DNA from: Pseudonocardia sp. MH-G8
Lineage (GTDB): Bacteria; Actinomycetota; Actinomycetes; Mycobacteriales; Pseudonocardiaceae
Direction of reading: 5' to 3'
Assembly: GCF_002262885.1 (NCBI RefSeq)
Contig: NZ_NKYF01000012.1
Coordinates: forward strand, 62,001 to 126,000
DNA: 64,000 nt
The translations under genes and the position numbers were made by a program. Below, piece after piece: positions 32,125 to 39,394 of this stretch. A model generated the notes under the pieces. That model made no database searches and was not told where the DNA came from. It worked only from the letters and a program-made list of their open reading frames with translations. How positions within the stretch are numbered: the stretch's first letter is position 1; the number at the start of each line of letters is the position of its first letter.

Positions 32125-33332
32125 GTAGCGGGGGAGTCGGCCGTCCGCCGGGGGAGGACGGCGAAGGCGATCGCCGCGAGGAGGATCGCCACGGTCATGG
32201 CCACGCCCATCGGTACGGCGGACTCCTCGCCGGCGAGCCCGACCAGCGGCGACACCACGGCGGCGAGGGTGAACTGCAGGAAGCCCAGGAAGGCCGACCC
32301 GGTGCCGGCGTTCCGATCGGTCTCGGCCAGCGCGAGCGTGGTGGCGTTGGAGAAGATGAAGCCCAGAGATCCCTGGAAGCACGCGAACAGGACGAGCGAG
32401 GCGACCGTGGGCATCCCGTTGAGGGCGGCCAGCAGCAGCCCGATGCTTGTGAGCACGCCCACCGCGAGCCCGGCCATGATCATCTTGCGGTAGTCCGCCC
32501 GGCCCGCCAGTGCGGCCGCGACGGCGCTCGTGCCCGTGATGACGAGGGCGTTGACGCCGAAGACGATCGTGTAGGTGCCCGTGGACATCCCCATCACGTT
32601 CTGGATCACGAACGGCGAGGCGGAGATGTAGGCGAACAGCGCGGCGAACGCGAAGCAGAACGTGAGCAGGTAGCCGACGTAGGAGCGGTTCGCGAGGGCG
32701 GTGCGCGCGCCGGCGACGGTGGCCCGGAAGCCACCCCGGGTCCGGGTCTGCTCCGGCAGGGATTCCGGGACGAAGGCCAGCACCCCGGCGAGCATGACGA
32801 CGGTCAGTGCCCCCTGGACCCAGAACACGGCGCGCCAGTCGAAGCTCGCGATGATCGCGCCGCCGGAGAGCGGGGCGATCACGGGGGCGATGACGCTGAT
32901 GACCATGACGACACCGAGGAGCTTCGCCGCGGCGGTGCCGCGGGCGGTGTCGGCGATGATGGCCCGGGCCAGGACGACGCCCGCCGCTCCGCTGAGGCCC
33001 TGGGTGAAGCGGGCCGCGCCGAGGACCTCGATGGTCGGGGCCAGGGCGCATGCCGCGCTCGCGACCAGGCAGACGAGGGAGCCGACGACCAGGGGGCGCC
33101 GACGCCCGATGGAGTCGGAGAGGGGCCCGATCATGAGCTGGCCGAGGCCGAGCCCGACCAGGAAGGCGGTCAGCGTCAGCTGGATGCCGCTGGCGCTGCT
33201 GCCCAGGTCACGGGCCATGTCAGGGAAGGCCGGGAGGTACATGTCGGTCGCCAGCGGGGCGACCGCGGTGAGGAGGGCGAGAACGGCGACCAGGGACCCG
33301 GCGACAGGGCGGGAGGTGGAGGAGTCGGGCAT
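32031..33332 (-). CDS. MFS efflux transporter, Bcr/CflA family
   Basis: A 433-aa drug:H+ antiporter with 12 membrane segments. TDMYLPAFPDMARDLG in helix 1 and GPLSDSIGRRRPLVVG after helix 2 are the Bcr/CflA signature. It probably exports drugs or other small toxic compounds. AGGAAGAG precedes the ATG at 33332. A divergent MarR gene, with a palindrome-rich AT patch between, is the likely regulator. The C-terminal tail after residue ~400 is polar and overlaps the PyrK gene on the other strand. Confidence 0.9.
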   Translation of the reverse strand: MPDSSTSRPVAGSLVAVLALLTAVAPLATDMYLPAFPDMARDLGSSASGIQLTLTAFLVGLGLGQLMIGPLSDSIGRRRPLVVGSLVCLVASAACALAPTIEVLGAARFTQGLSGAAGVVLARAIIADTARGTAAAKLLGVVMVISVIAPVIAPLSGGAIIASFDWRAVFWVQGALTVVMLAGVLAFVPESLPEQTRTRGGFRATVAGARTALANRSYVGYLLTFCFAFAALFAYISASPFVIQNVMGMSTGTYTIVFGVNALVITGTSAVAAALAGRADYRKMIMAGLAVGVLTSIGLLLAALNGMPTVASLVLFACFQGSLGFIFSNATTLALAETDRNAGTGSAFLGFLQFTLAAVVSPLVGLAGEESAVPMGVAMTVAILLAAIAFAVLPRRTADSPATQPASRNTGPSLQTSGDSSGPSSGPVAHPWQ

Positions 33333-33360
33333 CGAGGCTCTTCCTGGAGACAGGCGAATG

Positions 33361-33388
33361 TTATGGAGGCATATATATGATGACATAA
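33361..33388. promoter_or_regulatory. Candidate MarR operator in the efflux/MarR intergenic region
   Basis: TTATG (33361-33365) and CATAA (33384-33388) flank the perfect palindrome CATATATATG (33370-33379). The patch is very AT-rich for this genome and lies between the divergent efflux and MarR genes, so it probably holds both promoters and the operator. Confidence 0.5.
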
Positions 33389-33414
33389 GGACATCACGTG
33401 GCTAGGGTCACGGC

Positions 33415-33894
33415 ATGAGTGCGGGTCGTGATCCATCGGCGGGCACGCGCGAGCTCGCGACCGTCCTGCGCGACCTGGCGTGGACGATCGGGCGGCTGGT
33501 CCCGGAGACCACGGGCCTCGACCCGTTGCCCATCACCGAACTCGTCGTGCTCAAGCACATCCAGGCCGCGCCGGGCATCACGGTGACCGAACTCGCCCGG
33601 CAGTTGAGGATGCAGCAGAGCAACACGAGCACGGCGGTGCGAGGGCTGGTCGAGCGCGGCCTCGTCGCGCGCGAGAGCAGTCCGGCCGACCGGCGCGTCA
33701 CCATGCTGGTCCCCACGGAGAAGTCGGCGGCCGCGAGCGAGCTCGTCGACACGGTGTGGTCGGGCACCATTCGCACGGCGATGACCGGGCTCGCTCCCGA
33801 GCAGGTCGCCGCGCTCGAGTCGGCCGCGGGCGCGCTCCAGGCGCTGGACCAGGTGCTGCGTACGGAGCGACCGCCGTCGCAACCGCACCGCTGA
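33415..33894 (+). CDS. MarR-family regulator
   Basis: A 159-aa MarR protein with a winged HTH (ITELVVLKHIQAAPGITVTELARQLRMQQSNTSTAVRGLVERGLV, about 40-85) and the wing DRRVTMLVPT. It faces the Bcr/CflA pump gene and is probably a ligand-released repressor of it and of itself. The ATG sits close to the AT-rich operator region and has no strong ribosome site, so a short or absent leader is possible. Confidence 0.88.
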   Translation: MSAGRDPSAGTRELATVLRDLAWTIGRLVPETTGLDPLPITELVVLKHIQAAPGITVTELARQLRMQQSNTSTAVRGLVERGLVARESSPADRRVTMLVPTEKSAAASELVDTVWSGTIRTAMTGLAPEQVAALESAAGALQALDQVLRTERPPSQPHR

Positions 33895-34279
33895 CCGAGG
33901 AGGCACGGTCATCTCGCGGTGATCGTTGCCGGCCGCGCGCCAGTGCTGTCAGCACGCGCTGCTGTGCTGCTCGAAACGATCGTGGGGCCGGCGTAGCGGG
34001 GTGATCGGCGTTCGGGTGCAGAAACGGCGATATACGGCCGCCCGTGCGCCCAACTGGTGATCACGCCGACGGGTCGGCCGGTCTGCCACCGATCCACGCG
34101 GTGCTGTCACGTTCTGTGAGGGTGTAACGACTCGGCGTGTCGATGCGACATCAGTTCGCCCCACTTACGTCGCGGCGCCGCGCCAGCTCCCCGGTCGGCC
34201 CGGCAGTCGCCTTGCGTCAGGAGTTCCGTGCGTAGGCGCGGTGCCCCGTGCAAGCCCCTCCGGGAAAGGACCGTTTCCG
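33895..34279. other. Intergenic region, 385 bp
   Basis: No convincing gene or strong hairpin was seen. It holds the 5' region of the lipoprotein gene. Base composition is slightly less GC-rich than nearby genes around 33960-34160. Confidence 0.5.
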
Positions 34280-34714
34280 GTGAATCCGACACCTCGGCGT
34301 GCCCTCCAGTCGGCCGCCGCCCTGTGCGTCGCGGCGGCGCTCGCCGGCTGCGGTGTCGCCGCGCCCCAGGCGCCGGTCGGGCCCTCCGTGCCGGACGTCG
34401 TCGAGGACCCGCTCGACCTCGGGAAAGCCACGCTCCGGGCCGCGAGCTTCACCGGCCGTCCCCAGGACCTGCTGGGCGGGCGCAGCGAGCTCGTGGACGG
34501 CAACTGGATCATCTGCACCCAGGACCCGGAGCCCGGGCCTGCCGCGGAGGGCACGGTCGTCGAGCTCGGCGTCGTGAAGGACGTCGAGGCGTGCCCCGGC
34601 TCGGTGCCGACGGCGACGCCTCCGACGGCCACCACCCCGCCGGCCACCTCCGTGGCCGCGGTGCGGCCGCAGCCCGCTTCGCAGCACGTCCCGCAGCCCG
34701 AACCCGCGCCGTAG
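34280..34714 (+). CDS. Secreted lipoprotein with a PASTA-like domain
   Basis: A 144-aa protein with a signal peptide and lipobox LAGC (Cys near residue 25). The mature part, VPDVVEDPLDLGKATLRAAS ... WIICTQDPEPGPAAEGTVVELGV, has the layout of a single PASTA domain, which in other proteins binds peptidoglycan. A Thr/Pro-rich tail follows. The GTG at 34280 gives the best signal peptide; a GTG 13 codons upstream is an alternative. Single-PASTA small lipoproteins are common and uncharacterised in this group. Confidence 0.75.
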   Translation: MNPTPRRALQSAAALCVAAALAGCGVAAPQAPVGPSVPDVVEDPLDLGKATLRAASFTGRPQDLLGGRSELVDGNWIICTQDPEPGPAAEGTVVELGVVKDVEACPGSVPTATPPTATTPPATSVAAVRPQPASQHVPQPEPAP

Positions 34715-34721
34715 GTGCGTG

Positions 34722-35051
34722 TCAGGAGTCCGGGGAAGGGGGCTCGACGAGCCCCGCGTACCGCGGGTTCCGCTGCACGTAGCCGGCCAGGTACTCGCAG
34801 ACCGGCCGGATCCGCAGATCGCGGTCGCGCACCGCGTCGAGCGCTCCCGCGGCGAGCTGACCGGCCAGCCCGCGCCCCTGGAAGTCCTGGTTGATCTCGG
34901 TGTGCTCGAACACGATCACGCCCGGCAGCATCCGGTACTCGAGGAAACCCGCGAGCCGGCCGCCCGCGGTGATCTCGAACCGCGAGTGGTGAGGGGCGTC
35001 GCTCACCTCGACGGTGGCATCGGTGGTCTGCTCGCTGGTCTGCTCGGGCAT
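34722..35051 (-). CDS. Small GNAT-like acetyltransferase (YjdJ/GATL3 type)
   Basis: A 109-aa minimal GNAT domain with RFEITAGGRLAGFLEY, the acetyl-CoA loop FQGRGLAGQLAAGALD and the C-terminal IRPVCEYLAGYVQRNPRY. These short proteins lack the usual substrate-binding part and their acceptor is unknown. It ends eight bases from the convergent lipoprotein gene and is followed upstream by the slipin gene in the same direction. Confidence 0.85.
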   Translation of the reverse strand: MPEQTSEQTTDATVEVSDAPHHSRFEITAGGRLAGFLEYRMLPGVIVFEHTEINQDFQGRGLAGQLAAGALDAVRDRDLRIRPVCEYLAGYVQRNPRYAGLVEPPSPDS

Positions 35052-35089
35052 CGTCGGCCTTCCGGGTCGGGGTCGGGGCGGGTGGACGG

Positions 35090-35971
35090 TCAGGCCACGG
35101 TGGCCGCCGCCGGGGGAACGGGGCTCGCGTTGCCGTTGGTCGCCACGGCTGGTGCGGCCTCCTCCGGTGTCACCGCGGCCGTGACGTGCGCGGCGGCCGT
35201 TCGGACCTCGGCGGGGGTGGCGCTCTCGAGGAAGCGCAGGAGCTCGACGGGGAAGGGCAGCACGAGCGTCGAGTTCTTCTCGGCGGCGACCTCGACCACG
35301 GTCTGCAGCAGGCGCAGCTGCAGCGCGGCGGGATGCTTGGCCATCACCTCGGCGGCCTGGGCCAGCTGCTCGGACGCCTGCAGCTCGCCGTTGGCGGTGA
35401 TGACGCGCGAGCGCCGCTCCCGCTCGGCCTCGGCCTGCCGCGACATCGACCGCTTCATCGACTCCGGCAGGACCACGTCCTTGATCTCGACGCGGTCGAT
35501 GTGGACGCCCCAGCCGACGGCCGGGCTGTCGATCATCAGCTCGAGGCCCTGGTTGAGCCGCTCCCGGTTGGACAGCAGGTCGTCGAGCTCGCTCTTGCCG
35601 ATGATCGAGCGCAGTGAGGCCTGCGCGACCTGGAGGATGGCGGAGGCGTAGTCCTGGACGTCGACTGCGACGCGCACGGGGTCGACGACCCGGTAGTAGA
35701 CGACGGCGTCGACCCGGACGGTGACGTTGTCGCGGGTGATGCCGTCCTGGGCGGGGATCGGCAGGGTGACGATCTGCATGCTGACCTTCTGCATGCGATC
35801 GGCGATCGGCGCGATCAGGGCGAGCCCGGGGCCGCGGGTCTCGGGGCGGACCCGGCCGAACCGGAACACCACGCCCCGCTCGTACTGCTGGACGACCCGG
35901 ATGCTCGTCGCGGCCCCGGTGAGGACGAGGACCGCGATGACGATCAGGACGCTGACGATGAGCACGACCAT
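35090..35971 (-). CDS. SPFH-domain slipin
   Basis: A 293-aa stomatin-like membrane protein: one N-terminal hydrophobic segment (2-22), the SPFH/band-7 domain (RVVQQYERGVVFRFGRV ... DAVVYYRVVDP), a charged coiled-coil region (SRQAEAERERRSRVITANGELQASEQLAQAAEVMAK) and a loose Ala/Pro tail. Slipins form membrane microdomain scaffolds; many pair with a NfeD protein, which is absent here. GGAGG lies 6 nt before the ATG. A 53-aa gene lies 25 bp upstream in the same direction, and a MarR-type operator precedes both. Confidence 0.9.
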   Translation of the reverse strand: MVVLIVSVLIVIAVLVLTGAATSIRVVQQYERGVVFRFGRVRPETRGPGLALIAPIADRMQKVSMQIVTLPIPAQDGITRDNVTVRVDAVVYYRVVDPVRVAVDVQDYASAILQVAQASLRSIIGKSELDDLLSNRERLNQGLELMIDSPAVGWGVHIDRVEIKDVVLPESMKRSMSRQAEAERERRSRVITANGELQASEQLAQAAEVMAKHPAALQLRLLQTVVEVAAEKNSTLVLPFPVELLRFLESATPAEVRTAAAHVTAAVTPEEAAPAVATNGNASPVPPAAATVA

Positions 35972-35996
35972 GTCGATCCTCCGTTCCGGGCTCCGC

Positions 35997-36158
35997 TCAC
36001 CGGGTCCGGTGAGCGGTCTCGCCGAGCACGTCGGCGAGCACGGCCGCGGCGCTGATCTCGACCGCGCGGGTGGCGGTGAGCAGCGTGAGCCGCATCTGCT
36101 GCGCGATCTCCGCGAGGCCACGCGGGCTGTTCGTGTCCCGACCGTTCGTGTCGCCCAC
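35997..36158 (-). CDS. Small 53-aa protein upstream of the slipin gene
   Basis: A short frame starting with GTG at 36158, with AGGAGG six bases before it. The product has a polar N-terminus (GDTNGRDTN) and then one long predicted amphipathic helix rich in Ala and Leu. No family was recognised. It is 25 bp from the slipin gene and shares its operator, so it may be a slipin partner. The strong ribosome site and helix pattern support coding. Confidence 0.55.
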   Translation of the reverse strand: MGDTNGRDTNSPRGLAEIAQQMRLTLLTATRAVEISAAAVLADVLGETAHRTR

Positions 36159-36188
36159 CGCGGGCCTCCTGTAGCGCGCCGGAAGCTC

Positions 36189-36203
36189 TATCGTAACACG
36201 ATA
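36189..36203. promoter_or_regulatory. MarR-type operator before the slipin unit
   Basis: TATCGT-AAC-ACGATA is a perfect 15-bp palindrome 31 bp upstream of the small-protein start. The same arms, TATCGT-N3-ACGATA, occur at 41162-41176 beside a MarR gene, so this unit is probably under that regulator. Confidence 0.6.
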
Positions 36204-36207
36204 TAAC

Positions 36208-37515
36208 TCAGCGCAGCGGGTCGAACGGTGACAGTGCCGGCGGCGTCCTGCCGGTGACGATGGCCTCGGCCAGCAGTTGCCCGCTGAGCGGGCCCAGGGC
36301 GATGCCCCACATGCCGTGCCCGCCCGCCGCGAACACGCGCGGGGAGGTGGTCCGGCCGACCAGCGGGAGCCCGTCGACCGTGCAGGGGCGGGATCCGACC
36401 CATTCGTCGTGGCGCTTGCGCAGCTCGAGGCCGTGCAGGAAAGGGCGGACGGCGTCGACGACGGCCTGGGACCGGCGCGGGTCGAGCGGCTCGTCGGGGT
36501 GGCGGAACTCCATCATCCCGGCGACGCGCAGCCGATCGCCCAGCGGTGTGCAGGCCACCCGCTGCTCGGGCAGGTAGACCGGGCCCGTGGGCATCTCGCG
36601 GACGGGCACGCTGAAGCTGTAGCCGCGCCCGGCCTGGACGGGGCGGACCCCGAACCGGCGGGCGAGCTGGTCGAGCCAGGCTCCGGTGGCGAGGACCGCC
36701 GCGTCGAACCGGTGGTCACCGTGATCGGCGCGCACGACCACCTGGTCGCCGAGGTCGGACACGTCGCGGACCGCCCGGTCCTCGAGGATCGTCGCTCCCC
36801 GCGCCCGGACGGCACCGGCGAGGGCCCCGACGTAGGCCGGCGGGTCGATGTAGCGCTGCCCGTGCAGCCGCACCGCCGCGCCGACGTGTTCGGTCAGTAC
36901 CGGATCGAGCCGGCGGGCCTCGGCGCCGTCGAGCAGCTCGAAGTCGATCTTCTGCCCGGCCGACAGGACCGCGTCGAGCTCCTCGAGCATGCCGCGCCTT
37001 TGCGTGCTGCCGCGGAAGCACACCAGGAACGGGTCCGCCTCCCGGGTCGGCGCCGTGACGCCGCCGGCACCCAGCTCGTCGTAGGCGTCGAGCGCGCGGT
37101 CGTTCACCGTGACGTAGGCCGCCATGGCCCGACGCCACTGGCGGGTCGTGCACCGCCGCGCGAAACCGAGGAGGAACCGCCACAGGCGCACGTCGGCGCG
37201 CAGCGGCAGGTACACGGGCGAAGTGGGATCCATGACCGCGCGAAGCCCGTACCCCAGCACGGCCGGTTCGGGGAGCGGGGTCGTGAGCGCCGGTGTCAGC
37301 CACCCGGCGTTGCCCCACGAGGAGCCCGCGCCGATGTGCCTGCGCTCGAAGACCGTGACCTCGGCCCCGCGTTCCTGCAGGAACCAGGCGGTGGCGAGCC
37401 CGACCATGCCGCCGCCGACGACCGCGACGCGCCGTGCGTCCCGGCGTTCGTAGTGGATCTCCTCCAGCGGGCACGACCAGCGCTCCCGGCGCTCCCCGCA
37501 CTCCTGCGATGTCAT
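36208..37515 (-). CDS. D-amino-acid dehydrogenase-like FAD oxidoreductase
   Basis: A 435-aa DAO-family flavoprotein with an N-terminal ADP-binding motif VAVVGGGMVGLATAWF (about 30-45), FERRHIGAGSSWGNAGWL and the C-terminal GHGMWGIALGPLSGQLLAE. The GNAGWLTP segment resembles the small subunit DadA of bacterial D-amino-acid dehydrogenases. Such enzymes oxidise D-amino acids and pass electrons to quinones. About 25 residues precede the first strand. GGAG lies 6 nt before the ATG. It stands alone; substrate is not indicated by neighbours. Confidence 0.85.
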   Translation of the reverse strand: MTSQECGERRERWSCPLEEIHYERRDARRVAVVGGGMVGLATAWFLQERGAEVTVFERRHIGAGSSWGNAGWLTPALTTPLPEPAVLGYGLRAVMDPTSPVYLPLRADVRLWRFLLGFARRCTTRQWRRAMAAYVTVNDRALDAYDELGAGGVTAPTREADPFLVCFRGSTQRRGMLEELDAVLSAGQKIDFELLDGAEARRLDPVLTEHVGAAVRLHGQRYIDPPAYVGALAGAVRARGATILEDRAVRDVSDLGDQVVVRADHGDHRFDAAVLATGAWLDQLARRFGVRPVQAGRGYSFSVPVREMPTGPVYLPEQRVACTPLGDRLRVAGMMEFRHPDEPLDPRRSQAVVDAVRPFLHGLELRKRHDEWVGSRPCTVDGLPLVGRTTSPRVFAAGGHGMWGIALGPLSGQLLAEAIVTGRTPPALSPFDPLR

Positions 37516-37636
37516 TTCGTCTCCACCGGTGCTCTCCTGTTCGCGTGCCTCACCAGGTGGACGCGCGCATCTCCACCGTCCGCGGGGGAGCCGGCGTTGT
37601 CGGGGGTGGGGGACGGCGAAGTTCGCCGGCTGGTCG

Positions 37637-37653
37637 TTGCCACGCCTCGGCAA
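37637..37653. repeat. 17-bp palindrome, copy 2 of 5
   Basis: TTGCCACGCCTCGGCAA. It lies in the 401-bp region between the divergent DadA-like and GreA-like genes, which otherwise shows no gene. Confidence 0.6.
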
Positions 37654-37708
37654 CGTCACGGTGCCTCGCGGCCCCGAACGAGAGCCTGCGCTTCCGGCTG
37701 TGCGCTCA

Positions 37709-37725
37709 TTGCCCGGTATCGGCAA
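37709..37725. repeat. 17-bp palindrome, copy 3 of 5
   Basis: TTGCCCGGTATCGGCAA, about 190 bp before the GreA-like start and 72 bp (start to start) from copy 2. Flanking bases CTCA match those of copy 5 at 39327. Confidence 0.65.
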
Positions 37726-37916
37726 CTGCCGACCGTCCCCGCATTCCGTTGTCCGGCAACCTCTCGTTTTCCGGCGGAATGCTGCTTGACGTCGTCGTAT
37801 GGTGGGTTGTGAGCGCGGTCCTCGACGGGCCGTGCTCGTTCTCATCTGGGCGCCGCCACCCTTCTGGGTTCATTCCGAATGCATCCGGCGCCCGATCCGG
37901 ATCGAGGAGCACGATG

Positions 37917-38417
37917 ATGACCGACACGCAGCAGGTATGGCTGACCCGGGACGGCTACGAGCGGCTGAAGAGCGAGCTCCTCCAGCTCACCAGGGAGCGG
38001 GCCGGTGACATTCCTGAGGGTGCGCAGTCGGGCGTCGGCAATGCGGGACGGGACGGATCCGACGAGCAGGGCGGTGCCGTTCGGCGGGAGCGGAACCAGC
38101 GGATCCGGAAGCTGCAGCAGATGCTGCAGGATCCGGTGGTCGGGCAGGAGCCGCCGGACGACGGGATCGCCGAGCCGGGCATGGTGCTCACGATCGCCTA
38201 CGGTGGTGGCGAGGACGACGAGGAGACCTTCCTGCTGGCCGAGCGCGAGCAGGACGCCTACCCCGACGTCGAGATCTGCTCGCCGGACTCCCCGCTGGGC
38301 AGGGCGCTCGTCGGGGCGGCGGAAGGCGAGCAGCGCGAGTACCAGCTGCCCGATGGCCGGTCGATGAGCGTGACGCTGGTCCGGGCCGTCCCGTACAGCC
38401 CCGCAGCGGCGATCTGA
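37917..38417 (+). CDS. GreA/GreB-family transcription-factor-like protein
   Basis: A 166-aa protein with the N-terminal coiled coil (VWLTRDGYERLKSELLQLTRERA ... RRERNQRIRKLQQML) and the C-terminal FKBP-like domain (EICSPDSPLGRALVGAAEGEQREYQLPDG) of Gre factors. Real GreA relieves backtracked RNA polymerase using two acidic residues at the coiled-coil tip; here the tip reads GRDGSDEQGG. It may be a stress-specific paralogue rather than the main GreA. Two adjacent ATG codons occur; the second, 7 nt after GAGGAG, is preferred. Confidence 0.85.
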   Translation: MTDTQQVWLTRDGYERLKSELLQLTRERAGDIPEGAQSGVGNAGRDGSDEQGGAVRRERNQRIRKLQQMLQDPVVGQEPPDDGIAEPGMVLTIAYGGGEDDEETFLLAEREQDAYPDVEICSPDSPLGRALVGAAEGEQREYQLPDGRSMSVTLVRAVPYSPAAAI

Positions 38418-38431
38418 GGAAAATCGCGGTC

Positions 38432-38448
38432 CTGCCGAGGCTCGGCAA
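38432..38448. repeat. 17-bp palindrome, copy 4 of 5 (one mismatch)
   Basis: CTGCCGAGGCTCGGCAA, 14 bp after the GreA-like stop. The left end has C in place of T. A half-site, GTCGGCAA, follows at 38484. Confidence 0.5.
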
Positions 38449-38536
38449 CCTGAGGGCCGTCAAGTTGGCCGACATGTCCTCCTGTCGGCAACGGCGCGTG
38501 CAGGCACTGTGGGAAGTGCCCGGCAACAGCGGGCGT

Positions 38537-38580
38537 GGGCATGCAGGCCGTCGGCCCCCTTGCGGACGGCCTGCATGCCC
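38537..38580. terminator. Perfect 16-bp hairpin after the GreA-like gene
   Basis: GGGCATGCAGGCCGTC (38537-38552) is exactly complementary to 38565-38580 around a 12-nt loop, and TTCTGT follows. It is the strongest stem in the window and lies 119 bp past the GreA-like stop and 81 bp before the next gene. A terminator is most likely. Confidence 0.65.
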
Positions 38581-38661
38581 TTCTGTCGGAGTTGTGGACG
38601 GCTTCCCCGGGTCTCGCGTGATCGGGTCCGTGGGGCGTCCGGTACCGAGCGGGGGTCTGTG

Positions 38662-39249
38662 ATGACGGTGGGTTCCAGCGTCGAGGAGCAGGTCGAGGCG
38701 CAGGTCGGCGCGCAGCCGGTTGCACCGCACGATCGGGACAGGGGCGTCGGCGACCGCGCCACCTGCCCGCCCGCGGCGCCGGTGGTGTGGGTTCGGCAGT
38801 TGCTCGGACGGGTGGTCCTCGGCCCGCAGATGCAGCACCTCGGGCACGTCCGCGACGTCGTGGCGCAACGGCGGGCGGGTGGCGCCTGCGTGACGGGCGT
38901 GATCGTCGACATCGGTGGCCACCGCCGCTTCGTGCCCGCGTCCGCGCTCGGTGACCTGCAGCGCGGGCCGGTCGTGCTGCGGGGGTTCTCCACGCGGCCT
39001 GCCCGTGCCCGGCGCCCCGACGAGCGCCTCCTGGTGCAGGACGCGTTCGGTCGGACGATCATGACCGGGGCCACGGCCACGCGGTCCCGCATCGGCGACA
39101 TCGCCCTGCGGCGGACCCCGTCCGGATGGGTCGTCTGGGCCGTGGACACGCGGGGCGCCGTCCCGCGACTGCTCGGGGGCCGCCGTCGCCTCGTCGGATG
39201 GGACGCCCTCGGGAGGCGGACCCTGGCCGCGTCCGCCGGGAGGCGTTGA
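38662..39249 (+). CDS. PRC-barrel-like protein, resembling the N-terminal part of actinobacterial MgtE-associated proteins
   Basis: A 195-aa soluble protein. The middle (VVWVRQLLGRVVLGPQMQHLG ... VTGVIVDIGGHRRFVPASAL, then LLVQDAFGRTIMTG and RIGDIALRRTPSGWVVWAVDTRG) looks like two PRC-barrel-type units as found beside or before MgtE magnesium channels in actinobacteria. No mgtE gene is adjacent. The N-terminus is acidic and probably disordered, the C-terminus basic. ATG at 38662 follows a GGGGG stretch; a GTG one codon earlier is possible. Function unknown. Confidence 0.65.
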   Translation: MTVGSSVEEQVEAQVGAQPVAPHDRDRGVGDRATCPPAAPVVWVRQLLGRVVLGPQMQHLGHVRDVVAQRRAGGACVTGVIVDIGGHRRFVPASALGDLQRGPVVLRGFSTRPARARRPDERLLVQDAFGRTIMTGATATRSRIGDIALRRTPSGWVVWAVDTRGAVPRLLGGRRRLVGWDALGRRTLAASAGRR

Positions 39250-39326
39250 CCGCGATAGTGCGCCCGCCCCCTTGCCGGTCCCTGGCAGGTGAGCGGGAGG
39301 GGATACCCTGAGGGCGGCCGCTCTCA

Positions 39327-39343
39327 TTGCCTGGCATCGGCAA
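39327..39343. repeat. 17-bp palindrome, copy 5 of 5
   Basis: TTGCCTGGCATCGGCAA, 52 bp before the PucR-type regulator start, in the 145-bp gap after the PRC-barrel-like gene. This is the copy best placed to act on a promoter. Confidence 0.65.
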
Positions 39344-39394
39344 ACTCGATCACGGCCCCACCGGCGAGAGGCGGTGTGCGAGAGGAGTCAGGAC

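Noticed and set aside
38537..38580. Perfect 16-bp hairpin considered as a small RNA or mobile repeat
   Set aside because: Only one copy was seen and its place after a gene end, followed by TTCTGT, fits a terminator better.
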